64,000 nt of DNA from Deroplatys truncata (Eukaryota > Arthropoda > Insecta > Mantodea > Mantidae). The stretch covers positions 497,044,190 to 497,108,189 of the forward strand of contig CM060990.1 in the NCBI GenBank assembly GCA_030765065.1, given 5' to 3'. Numbering within the stretch: the first letter of the stretch is position 1; each line of letters begins with the position of its first letter. The translations under genes and the position numbers were made by a program. Of this stretch, positions 38,927-50,247 are shown in pieces. The notes below the pieces were generated by a model. It did no database searches, was not told the DNA's origin, and saw only the letters and a program-made list of their open reading frames with translations.

Positions 38927-39828
38927 GACATGTTCGGTACCACGATGGCAAAACATTATAACTTCTGAAGCCATGATGGTAATAACAACATTCACATCTT
39001 GCTTGAATCTCATCTAAGGTTACTTCAAACTGTTATCGGCCATCTAGGCAAAACATTAAAGTTGGCCATTTTATCAGTTATTGATAGTCTAATCCAAACA
39101 ATTAATGATAATTTAGAATGTAAAAACTGTAAATCTATTGTATCAGATAGAATTAGCACTTCTATACTGTCACTCTTGAAAAGTATTAACAGTAGTATTT
39201 ATTACTTACAATGGAATTTGTGAAAATTGTGGTAGCAATTGATTCCGCCACTGAGAAAGCTACAGCTTATGTGTATAATAGCGACAAACATATTTACAAA
39301 TTGGTGGAATGCTTTCAGCCAAGTTTATGTCAGAAACCACGACTGATTTGAAATAATACTAACAATGACGATTATCCTATGAAATATTGTCGACTCTTCT
39401 TCTAAACAAATCCCTAAGACCTTATACCAGTAATTACTGCCAAAAAGCCAGAAGCCTCCGAAAATCAGGAGAAAAGTTCTCTGCTCGAAATCATTAAAAA
39501 GGAAAATGCACAAAGGATAGGTAAAGTCCAAAAACTATGTGTTTTTAACTGCTGTTTAATACCTACAGGTTAAATAAAAGTGACAAAAATAGACCAAATT
39601 AATTACATAACACTATTAAAAGTGGATATATGCATGCCTACATATATTAAATAAAACTTAGAAGTGTTAAGTTTTATTTAATAGCTACAAGTTACACAAC
39701 AGTAATAGAAGATAATTGGCCTAAATGCATTTAAATTATGTATCCCTGTGATAAAGTAACCTTACAAAGGACATCAGAATATGTGTTGCATCCAACTACG
39801 CCTTTGTCTAGTCACCAGAGTTCCAATA
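38927..39828. other. AT-rich stretch without a recognised gene
   Basis: It may hold the 3' remainder of the P-like element. Nothing specific is seen. Confidence 0.4.
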
Positions 39829-41095
39829 ACGAGGTCGAATCAGAAGGTCGTTGCACCTATTTTTATTAGACAAAATAAGGTACATACAGGTAATCACAAA
39901 TACACGTACTATTATACGTATCTTACACCATTTTTTCACACATTCCCCACACCGGTTCACACATGTGTCCTATCGCAGCACTAAATTTGAGATGCCCTTG
40001 TGGTAGAACTAGTCGGACTGACTGTGGAACCACCGTCGGACTGCTGTCTTGGCTTCATCGTTGCATGTGAATCGCTGTCCTGCCAGAAACTTCTTCAGCG
40101 GTCCGAAAACGTTGAAATCACTAGGGGCGATGTCTGGACTGTATGGTGGGTGGTCCAGATCGTCCTAGTGAAATGTACGGAACTTGTCGGCGGTTCTGAT
40201 TGCCACATGTAGTCTTGCATTATCGTGGAGGAGAATCACGTTGTCCCCATCCAGAATTCTTCGGTGTTTTCGCTCAATGGCAGCCCGCAGACGCGACAGT
40301 GTGGAACAATAACTGTCGTCATTGATGGATGCATCTTGTGGCATTAACTCCAGTAGGGGCGATTCAAAGCGATGGCAGAAGGTCGTTAATATCACTTTCT
40401 CAACAGATGTTGGGATTTTTTTTGTCAAAGGCGAGCCTGGATGTTTCCACACCATGCTCTGCTGCTTCGATTCCGGAGTGGAATGCAGTATCCACGTTTT
40501 ATCGCCAGTAAGAATGCGGTCCAGGAAACCTTCACCCTCCTCGGCGTACCATTGCAGGTGATTCAGTGAAGCAATCATTCACTTGTCTTTCATCATGTCA
40601 TCCACCTGCATGAAACCTTCCGGTACCCCAAAGACCCGTGAACAATGTCGTAAACACTTCCGTACGAAATGCCAAGCTCCCGCGAAGTTATCCTCAAGTG
40701 CACACGCCGATCCGCTTTCAACATTGAATCCAAGCGGGAAATGTCAGTCTGCGACGAACGCTCATTGTCGTGCAAGACTTCACGGTCTTTGGCGAACTCG
40801 CATCACCTCACTTCTCAAAGCGAGAAAGTTTTCCCCATATGTGAGCTGTACTCCCTGAGAATCCCGATGGGAATTCGTACCTTGCTTCATGGAAAACGAA
40901 TCACACTTCGTTGCTCGCACGCCGTGGACGTGTGAAGCACAACTGACAGCAGCGCCGTTTCGTGGAGCCACCGGCAGATAAGACCGGGCCGGTCCAAGAA
41001 AGGTCCATCGCTGGGAACGGATATGCTGACTTCGCATTTACAGCTTTAATTTGGCTAAAATAAGAGGGGAAACGACTTTCTGACTCGCCCTCGTA
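39829..41095 (-). mobile_element. Mariner-type transposon, complete ends
   Basis: Imperfect terminal inverted repeats of about 30 bases (ACGAGGTCGAATCAGAAGGT on the left, ACGAGGGCGAGTCAGAAAGT on the right, reversed) flank a decayed transposase. TA lies at both ends, as expected for mariner target sites. Length is 1.27 kb, typical of mariner. Confidence 0.78.
40165..41000 (-). pseudogene. Mariner transposase, broken
   Basis: Read on the minus strand, the N-terminal helix-turn-helix part (TYGENFLALRSEVMRVRQR and ITSRELGISYGSVYDIVH) is followed by the catalytic part. FLDRILTGDKTWI holds the first Asp, and VILLHDNARLHVA the second. The third Asp is not clear in the decayed end. It is split into at least three frames, so no active enzyme is made. 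Confidence 0.75.
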
Positions 41096-42600
41096 TATTA
41101 ATTATAAACTATTGTTTTGCACCATTATTGTATAGAAATAGAAAATTAACATTTTATACGATTTTCAGAGATTGAATTGTATTAAAATGCACTTTGTATA
41201 TTCGATGGAAACTTTAAGATACAATCAATGTTTTCGTTATAAATGAATGAACCACTGTCACCACAGCTTATAGCAACTGTGTATATTATATATATCCTTT
41301 GCAGTTCGTAAACTAATTGTAACTAACACTAGCCTTGGAAACGGACGAACGCTAGGGTAATAATGAGGCTAGTTTTGATACTCTGTGCGGATACTAGAAT
41401 ACAGAGCTCTGGCAGTAAATGAGCAGGTCATTTATAATATTTGTAGGTCAAGATAATACACATGTAAGTGATTTATAATAAGATATAACAAATTTTGAAA
41501 ACCTTTTTCAATGGCGCAGTTATAATTTTCAACAAAATTTTCATTTTGGATTCATTTCTCATAACCAAGTATGCTATACTTGCTCCTGAGATTCGTAATA
41601 CACCTGAGGATGTGAGTTCCAAAACTTCCCTCTTTAAAGTTTCAAACTTTGGAAAATGACCTAAAATAATACAAGCATGTCCTTGGTTAATTCTGTAGAA
41701 CTTTGAATGTTAAATGCTTTTTACTGTGTAAATAATAGAGTTCTCTGATAAAAACATTAGAATGCTTATGTCATGATGTGGTAATTAGAGAAATAAAATG
41801 CAATAAGGCTAATTTGTTAAAAATTTTGGCTTGAAACAAGCTTTAGAACCAGGAGCGTCATTTCAGTTTCTGCTTGTGGAGAGCAAGATTACCTGAAGCA
41901 GCTGTCCGAAATTTCATGTGAATTTTAACGACACATTTAGCCTAAAAGAAAATCATCTTTTATTTCTTAAATGTTAAATATTTGTATTAAAATTACAGTT
42001 ATTGTAATTGTTCTTTTGGTAAAGCAACAATAACCAGTAGCCTAATTATTTCTCATGACGTGGGGGGCGGGAAATTAACCCCCCTGTACCCCGAAATAAC
42101 GCCGCTGTTTAGAACCAAAGCATAGAATAAAACCAATTATGAAAGCAAAAAGAAGAAGTGACATTCTTTCTAAAGGAAACTTTAATAAGCATGGACAATT
42201 TTATTACATAACGGTAAAGAAAGTTTAATAACCACAAAACATAAACAATTCTTATTACATAACATTTATAAGGCGTTTATTTTCAAATATGTTTGAAAAT
42301 TCTTCTTTGAAGCTCTAAAATATTCATAAACTAGCAGGTAATGTGGTTCATCTACTGTTTCAAAAATCGGGTCGTCAATATCCTTATTACCCACCGTTAT
42401 AGGACGAGCAAAAATGTTCCCATAAAATTCCAACTAATCGATTATTTCCCAAGTACCCCCCAAAGTACTTTTTATAGTGTTACTTGAATCCTGCAGCTTA
42501 TCTTATTTTACGGGAACCTCACTTGTCAAAACCTCTGGATAGATCATATTCAAAGAGTTCCCTTTCTTTTTAAACTGCTTAAACTGTTCACAATTAACTA
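41096..42600. other. AT-rich stretch without a recognised gene
   Basis: No coding or repeat feature could be supported. Confidence 0.5.
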
Positions 42601-42603
42601 TGT

Positions 42604-42655
42604 AGTTGATGATGATGATATGGGGTTAAGGGCGCTAAACATCAAAGGTCATAAA
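42604..42655 (+). repeat. Short dispersed repeat fragment (GATGATGATG...GGGCGCTAAACATC)
   Basis: The block GGGGTTAAGGGCGCTAAACATC, next to a GATGAT run, resembles a short repeat I recall from polyneopteran insect genomes. Only one copy is in the window, so this rests on memory. Confidence 0.25.
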
Positions 42656-43074
42656 TATGTAGTTAACCTCTCCTTTTAGCACAATAGTATTGTGTTTCGT
42701 TTCCTTGTGTATTAATCTCTTTGATGGTGAAAATGGAGTTGTCCAGGTGGTTTAACAATTGCAGAGATGGAAGCTTCCTTTCGTAAACAGGAACATAGGT
42801 ATCAACCATTTAAACAGTTCCATGTTGGCCAAAGACCGCAAAATATTCCTGTGGCGTAGCAATTGTGGCCTTTTTCTTTAAAACCCTCTATGCACCTAAT
42901 CATCCTGTCTGGAGGTAGATATGAATGTCCAATAACAGGAAAAATTATCTGTACGGTTTTCACATATATCGGAGTACCAGTATGGAGCCATTTGGCCTGC
43001 ATTCAACCATGATAACGTGTTTATTTTGACCTATACATCCATCACAATACAGCTGCATAAATTGAGTTTTTATT

Positions 43075-43345
43075 TATGGACGCTCTTTAGCTGCTGATGT
43101 CCTTAGCATGCCATTCTATATTGGGCCTGAAAGACCGGTAATTTTGCTCAGAGGCCTCCTTATCAGGTTTGGAGTTCTTTTACGTGCCGTAAATCTACGA
43201 CACGGGACTACCGCTTTACTTCCCTTCTGAAGGAAGCCATGTTAAGGATTTTTACGCCCGAAAAAATCCATCGTCCTCCGCCAGGTTTGATCCCGCGACC
43301 TTGGGAATTAGAGGCTGGCATGGTAACCACCACCACACATATACA
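43075..43345 (+). repeat. Dispersed repeat family S, copy 1
   Basis: Shares about 180 bases with 50055-50240, including GGTAATTTTGCTCAGAGGCC, TTTTACGTGCCGTAAATCTA and CTTCCCTTCTGAAGGAAGCC. The 3' part (GGTTTGATCCCGCGACC) resembles a tRNA-derived box B region, so a SINE is possible but unproven. Confidence 0.6.
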
Positions 43346-43954
43346 TCTGCACAGTATTGTAATCAATCGAATATTTTTTACAGCAATAATGATGTACAAT
43401 GGACGTTATCACATTTGAAACCTGTAATCTTGCATTTTCTGACCAATTGAAGGTATTAACAGTTTATTTATTTTGTTTGTTTTAATAGTGCCCCTCACAA
43501 ATTGCCTTGTTGTATTAGTGTAGTTGACGAGCACAATAATCTGCTTGGTCGGGAATCTTTAGCAGCACTAGGTTTTTCTGGCAGTCAAACGAGGACTTGA
43601 AAGTAGCAACAGTTTCTGACTTCAAACTATCATAAAATGCCCTTGATTTCAATTTATGAAAGCTGTACATCATTATAAACCTTCTTTTTTTAATTTTTGT
43701 TTGCAAATGTTTTTCAGACCTCATCAAGAATTTTAGCCGTATACATGCTTGAACATGCATCACATGTGACTTATCATTTAGATGTGTTTGTGATATAGTA
43801 AATTACGTTGTCACTCTCCAGCGGTGGTTGTTATAAATAATGTTACAAATTTAAGCGTTCATGTCCCTTCCCCTCGAGACTATGTTAAACAGGATAAGGC
43901 GTTTTCTATATTGAAGGTGCATATTGAATATGGGCGTGCTCGTCTGTATATATA

Positions 43955-45797
43955 CACACAGGGTGAACCATCTAAACCTTGCACCACAAATGGAAAGTGC
44001 TATTAATGTGCAGTTTTCACAACATTGATTGGTAGTCAGGGGCTCGTACATTTAGCCTATAAACAGATTTTAATAATACTGAGAAAGTTTTTGAGCAAAC
44101 ATACAATTTTTTAAATGGAACAATGCCTCGTTACATCAACAGAATAAACGTAGGGTAAATTAGAATGTCAATGGTCTTTGTTGCAAGATTCTAGTGCAAG
44201 TGGTTTAGGAGAAATCGTATTTTGAAAAGTATCCACCCCAACAATTGTTTGTCCCATTCAACCTGCTTAGTTGCTAGGTACGATGTTGTTATGTTTGTTT
44301 GCATTGTGCTGTCTGTTTGTTGATTGCATTGTGACTTTCTGGCCAGTTAGTTTGTGACAGTTCAAGCAGTAAGTCATGAGCGGAAGATGGAGTTTACATG
44401 CAGAAAAAGCCGACATGCTCATGGTGTATGGAGAGTGTAAGAAGAGTGCAGTTCGTTCCTGTACGGTGTATGCGGAAACGTATTCCAATAGACGTCAACC
44501 ATCTCGACAATTATTTTTCAACCAATTATGTGAAAGTGGTACTGTAACACCTAGAAAATGTAACAGAAACAAACAAGTGACTGGAGGAGAGGCAGGAATT
44601 AATGTTTAGGATGCTGTTGCAGTAAATCCGCAAATTCTCGCATAATCGCACGTGGAAGTGGCATAAGTTAGGCAAGTGTATTACGCATTCTCCATCGACA
44701 TAGGTTCTATCCCTATCACAGCTTTCTCCATCAAGAGCTGCATGGAAACGATTTTGAGAACCGTGTTAAGTTTGTACATGGGCATTAAGACATGATACTC
44801 CAGATTCATCATGTATCTTGTTTAGTGATGAGGCAACATCTACTAATCATGGCCAGGTAAACCGCAGAAACATGCACTATTGGCCGGTTGACATTCCCCG
44901 TCGTCAGGTGGAACGTCAGCGTCCATAGAGTTTAAATGTGTGGTATGGAATAGTGAACCATCAACTCATAGGCCCTTTGTCCATAGAAGGAACAATGAAC
45001 TCGCACAAGTATCGCAGCCTCCTGACAGACCATCTGCCACAGATACTAGAAGACGTTCCTTTGCAGACTAGGAGGAACCCGTTGTACCAACATGATGGCT
45101 GTCCAGCCCATAGTGCACGAAGCACTACAGCTTGTCTTAACGGATTGTTTCCAAATCGTTAGATTGGACGAAGAGGACCTGTACCTTGGCCGGCTCGTTC
45201 ACCGGATCTGACCTCTTTAGCCGTTTTTCTGAGGGGAAGGCTGAAAGACACTGTCTACAAGGATGTACCGATTACACCAGACGATATGAAACGATGTATT
45301 ACTGCTGCCTGCTCTGAAATGCTAGAACGTGTGCAGCAGTCTTTCCATAGCAGTCTGGAAGCGTGTGCTGAAGCTGCCGGTGGTAATTTTGAACACAACC
45401 TTTGAAGGGCTATGTTCTCTTTACTTGTAAGAATCCACAAAAGTATTGTAATTTCATTTTGCTTTTCTTTAGTTTGTGCTACCACAGGTTGTACAAGTGT
45501 CGGTGCGTAAAAGTTTCAAAATAAGATTTCTCGTAAACCACTTGTACCAGAATCTTGCAACAAACGCCACTGACATTCTAATTTACCCTACCTTTATTCT
45601 GTTGATGTAACTAGGCATTGTTCCATTAAAAATTGTATGTTGCTCAAAAAACACACTTTCTGTATTATTAAAATCCGTTTATAGGCTAAATGTACGAGCC
45701 CCTGGCTATCAATCAATGCTGTGAAAACTGCACATCAATAGCATTTTCCATTTCCGAAATATTTGCGGTGCAAGTTTTAGGTGATTCATCCTGTATA
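43955..45797 (+). mobile_element. Tc1/mariner-superfamily transposon with 270-bp inverted repeats
   Basis: The ends (CAGGGTGAACCATCTAAACC left, CAGGATGAATCACCTAAAAC right, reversed) continue as inverted repeats of about 270 bases, to about 44230 on the left and from about 45510 on the right. TA-rich sequence flanks both ends. A decayed transposase lies between them. Confidence 0.75.
44376..45330 (+). pseudogene. DUF4817/DDE_3-type transposase remnant
   Basis: The start MSGRWSLHAEKADMLMVYGE matches the DUF4817 helix-turn-helix leader found in many insect transposase-like proteins. A catalytic region follows in several frames: LFSDEATFTNHG-like sequence near 44820, LNVWYGIVNHQLIGP at 44930-44980, QHDGCPAHSARSTTACLN at 45085-45145, then PARSPDL. 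Stops near 44608, 44642 and 45160 and frame changes break it. The family sits in the Tc1/mariner superfamily, which fits the inverted repeats. Confidence 0.7.
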
Positions 45798-46349
45798 TAA
45801 AGAAATGCCTCAAAATGTTTCTTATTAAGGTTATATATACATTATGTGTATGGCTCCTCCCTGTGTATGAATGAAAACACAGAGATAATAATCAACATGT
45901 CGTTAGCTGTACCTAAATATGCGGTTTCCTTCAATGGAAGCAAGACCGTATTTAAGGTGTGTGACGCCCCTGTGCAGTAATTTATTTTATGCCCCCTTCC
46001 TAAACTTCAGGTTTGTTATTCCTTTAGATACCACGAACAATAAAACTGTGGAATCGTCAACTTCAACGTTAAACTTTATTGAAGTATTTAAATAACACTT
46101 AACACAAAGTACGAGTGCAAGTTAAACATTAAAAAATTATAAAATAACTACTATAGTTCAATAGCCCCTTTTACTGAAAACTGCCACAGGAACATCAAAC
46201 TTGGACACAATATATGGTAAGAATATCAATAAAAGCACTACAATTTTACCCTGTACGAAAACTACTTCACTTAAATGTGAAATTTAGTCAGAGCGAAATA
46301 CATTATACAATTGACCTTTTCTAAAACTTAGTGAACTTGGAGAAATTAC

Positions 46350-49300
46350 TGCCTTCTCACCTTTGTATTTGCGAGTTCATTTATCACTTCCTGAAAATGC
46401 AGACTGACATTCATGTCTGATTCTATGGCTAATACTGCAAGATTGATCAGTCGTTCTTGATTCTTCGCTGTCCGTAGGTAGTCCTTAATTCGTTTTAAAG
46501 TAGATCAGGACCTTTCAGCACAACATTTTGTTACTGGAGTACACTTGTAAATCTTGAGTGCTGTGTACACATTTGAATAATCGTCATTTTTTTAAACCAG
46601 CATTCTACAGAGAAATGGAAGAGATGACAACTTGTGGCCATCTTCTTTCTTCATAGACAACAGATAGCTTTTAAAATGTATACATTCTTCACCAAAGTTG
46701 TTCTCTATGATCGAATTATATATGGCTCCATTTTTCTCTCCAGCATCATACATTTAAACAGCTTCTAGTTTTATGATATTTGTGAGAAATGAAAATCTGA
46801 AGTTATATTCCTTGTAGATATTATCTCTTTTCTGTAACTCATTATGAAGGGTTTGTATAATATTGGAGTACGACATTTTCATTCTTCTCCAGATCTCAAC
46901 ACAATCTGATCCAGTTTCTTCTTCAGGACATTTGGGTTCCTCTTCTGAGTCAGATGATTCATCCAAAAATCTCTTCTGTTTAATTTCATGCGTATATTTT
47001 TTATTCTCTGCAGCTGAAGGAGACGGAACTCATTCGGAATCCCCGATCTCTGTAAGTTTATTTTCAGCTGAATGCTTCAACAGAAGTAGAAATGTCTACA
47101 TCTTCGACATGCAGTTCTTTTATTGCTTTGCCAAACTGTTGCAGAATACAGCCCCACACTAATGTCATGAAGGCTATCTCAGTACCACTTAACTTTCTGA
47201 GAAGACCTTCAGCTTCACATCTAACTTTACCACTCTCATTTTCTGAAATTGTTCTTAATGCAGAGAATACTGCTTTCCAATTTGTATTCAAGTTCCTACA
47301 AGCATTCTCAAGTGCACACCAATGAGTTGTTGACGGTGACATTGATGTCATATTCACTGAATCATAAAAGTAATTCCATAATGTTCCATCTACCTGCAGA
47401 ATCTACAAAGAAGTTGTGTAAACCTTGAATTAACTAAAAAAAACCGTATTGCAGCTGTGCTACCCGTGAACCAACTGGTTTAAGCAAGTGAGCCGAACAT
47501 GGAGTGAAGAAAATTCGAGAGTTTTGGTCCTTGAGTCTTGCCTGCAAGCCTGAATATACACCATACATGTTGACTGCGTTATCTTATAACTGACCTCTAC
47601 AGTTGTCAAGTTTCAGTTCACGTAGTTCTAAAGAATTAAAAACTGCTACAGATTGCTTCTCTCCAGTGTCATCTGCATTTCTTTTATAAAACACAGGAAT
47701 CTTTAAACTGAAACCAATCTTCAGTTACGTATATAATGAGTATACTTAACTGGTCATTATGGGATATATCTGGTGTAGAATTTACCATGACTGAAAAATA
47801 TTTAGAAGAAATAACTTCATTGCCTATTTTTTGGTCACTGACCTCACCATAACACGTATTAAACCTTCATAAGTATGAAGTAAATCGTTTTCCGGGGTTA
47901 CCAAACTTTGCTATATGGTCAGCCAAAAAAAGAATGATACTCTGGAATAAATTCCAGACACATCATGAAATTTTCATTTTTACTTTCTCTACTACGTATA
48001 GTAAGTAGGGGAAGTATTGTATTCCACCCAAAAATTCGATACCGAGATTTCACCGGAAATATATGTTTTGAGACTCTCTGAAGCCAAAAAAAGCATTTTT
48101 GGAAACATGTCCGTGTGTGTGTCTGTGAACAGCATAACTCAGAAACGAACAGTCGGATAAACACCAAACTTGGTATTTAGGTTCAGTATCTCCCAGAGAT
48201 GCGACACGAAGGTTTTCGAGAAAATCCCCCCACCCCAGATTACCCTTTACATGGAACATTTTTCGAAAATTTTAATTTTCTCAAAAATGGCTCTAACGAT
48301 TTTGATTTAAATGTCATATGTTTAAGATATTTTCATGGCAAATAAAGTGTATATCTTGAATTTTCTTGGAATGTCTCCAAAAGTATTCTTCATTGTGAAC
48401 GACTTTTGCATAACTGGTAAACCATAAGAGATAGACAAAATGTTACTACACAAAAAATGTAGATCGCGTTAAAATACACAATTTATGTCATATACATTGT
48501 TTTTGTTGAGTGAACGATTTTCGAGATATTGCTTGTTATTCCCTTAAATTTTCAATACTTATTTTCTCAAATGGGAATACGTTATTCATTTGTTTGTCTT
48601 GGATATACAAAGAGCATTAATCTGTGGCAAAGAGAATGGTGCTGCACCTAGCAACCAGCTATTAAGAGATATGTCTATGCTTAAAGGCTACTGTATTTCT
48701 ATATTGCCCTTGCAAATACAAAACAAGGGGAACATAGTACGCCTTAAGCGAAAGTCAAATATTTTTAGAACTGGTCGCTATGTGTAAAATGTAATTCTAT
48801 TTGCGTGCCAAAAGATCGTTTCTGCAAATGTTTATCTCGATTAATATGAAATGGATGGAGAATAAGAGTTTGTAAAAATAGTTTGTACAAGAGTAGAGAA
48901 AGTCATGTGAGTGTAACACATCAGATTTTTCACATAACATTGTCCCCACGAAATGCTAGACCCCTAGAAGCTAGCTTCTTAACTACAGAAAAAACTTGTA
49001 GCGCATTTCTCCAATACGTCACTTCATGTTCATGCTTGGTGGGCAACCGCTTGTCAATTCTATTGATCTTATAGGATGTTGTTTTTTTCAATTTTAAGAA
49101 GCAGTTTCTGTGAGAGATAAAATTTTCATGTTCAGCTATTCGTATTCCAGCATGGCTCCAATCAATGAATCTAGACGTTGCAAATTGAGATGCACCACCA
49201 AATAATTTACAACATGCACAGAACCATGATCCTTGGCTAGGAGAATATACAAGATACTCATGGTAGATAATTTCCTCATTCACCAAAACTCTCTGAAGCA

Positions 49301-49450
49301 GTTTTTGCTTCAAAATAGTTGAGATCCGTCGGCGGATCGCCGTGAGGACAAAGAAAAATCAGCATTTTTGTTTTGCTTCATACCATTTTTAACCAACTAA
49401 TCCAGCGTGTAATCAGTGTTATCCAATAAAATGGCTCATTACTTGGAAGA
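46350..49450 (-). pseudogene. ZMYM1-like/hAT-type transposase gene, decayed and interrupted
   Basis: Read on the minus strand, the N-terminal TTF-type zinc finger region is at 49313-48930 (WFCACCKLFGG, SHRNCFLKLKK, YWRNALQVF, SRGLAFRGDNVM). Next, after a 0.9-kb repeat insertion (47970-48905), come YFSVMVNSTPDISHNDQL near 47790 and a region near 47560 that matches the DN(A)xNM block. STTHWCALENACRNLN lies at 47340-47290. The hAT dimerisation end is at about 46560-46350 (SDMNVSLHFQEVINE). This order matches zinc-finger MYM-type protein 1-like/DUF4371 transposase genes. Several stops and frame changes are present. Confidence 0.68.
47970..48905 (-). repeat. AT-rich dispersed repeat (family R), inserted in the hAT-like gene
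   Basis: It is bounded by ACTTTCTCTAC on the left and GTAGAGAAAGT on the right, an 11-bp inverted repeat. Inside, 48050-48360 is the reverse complement of the conserved part of the other family R copies. Because it splits the transposase-like gene between the zinc finger and the catalytic part, its limits are better supported here than elsewhere. Confidence 0.6.
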
Positions 49451-50054
49451 GAAAAATCCACTTCTTTAGAGAGTGTAGATTCATGGCCTCCTTCCGGAAC
49501 TCCGAGAGTTGGAACTTCCTCATTATTTTACAGTTTAGAGCTCTAATTTTGCGTGCACTTTAAGAACTACACTGTTCATTTTTACTGTTTTGAACCGCAA
49601 CTTCAACTAAATGCTCAGAGCTGCACGGTTCACTTTTACTTTTACCACTAAAATACGAGTCCAATCGAGGTATTTTCTGTAAATGTTTACTATCCCTCTT
49701 GTCTTTTTCTCCAGCTTTCTTGCGATATGCAGTACCCTTAACCTGGATTGTTCATCTATACTGCTACTGTGAACTGAGATAGAATAATTTGCGCCCAGTG
49801 TTGCATACCACCAAACATAAGAAATGGATGACATTCTATTCCAAATCTCCCCGCGCAGTACTCTACGGGATGTGTGGCGTAAACTTCCATGGTTTACTTC
49901 CCGGAATAATTATCCTTTCTCGGGAATGGAATACAACAGCGATCTATAACACAAATTCTTCTGCTCGGTTGCTCCCGTCTCTGTTCGGCAACCCCTTGTA
50001 AAACAACCTTTACCCGGCCTCCTCTGACCTCCAAGGGGTAGAAAGGAAATTGAA

Positions 50055-50247
50055 TTGAGTTTTGTTTATGGACACTCTTTAACTGCTGTGGTCCTTAGCG
50101 TCCCATTCTATATTGGGTGCGAAAGACCGGTAATTTTGCTCAGAGGCCTCCTTCTCAGGCTTGAGGTTCTTTTACGTGCCGTAAATCTACGAGACGGGAC
50201 CACCGGCTTTACTTCCCTTCCGAAGGAAGCCATGCTAAGGATTTTGG
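50055..50247 (+). repeat. Dispersed repeat family S, copy 2
   Basis: Matches 43075-43260 and is cut off after CATGCTAAGGATTTT, where a different sequence starts. Confidence 0.6.
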
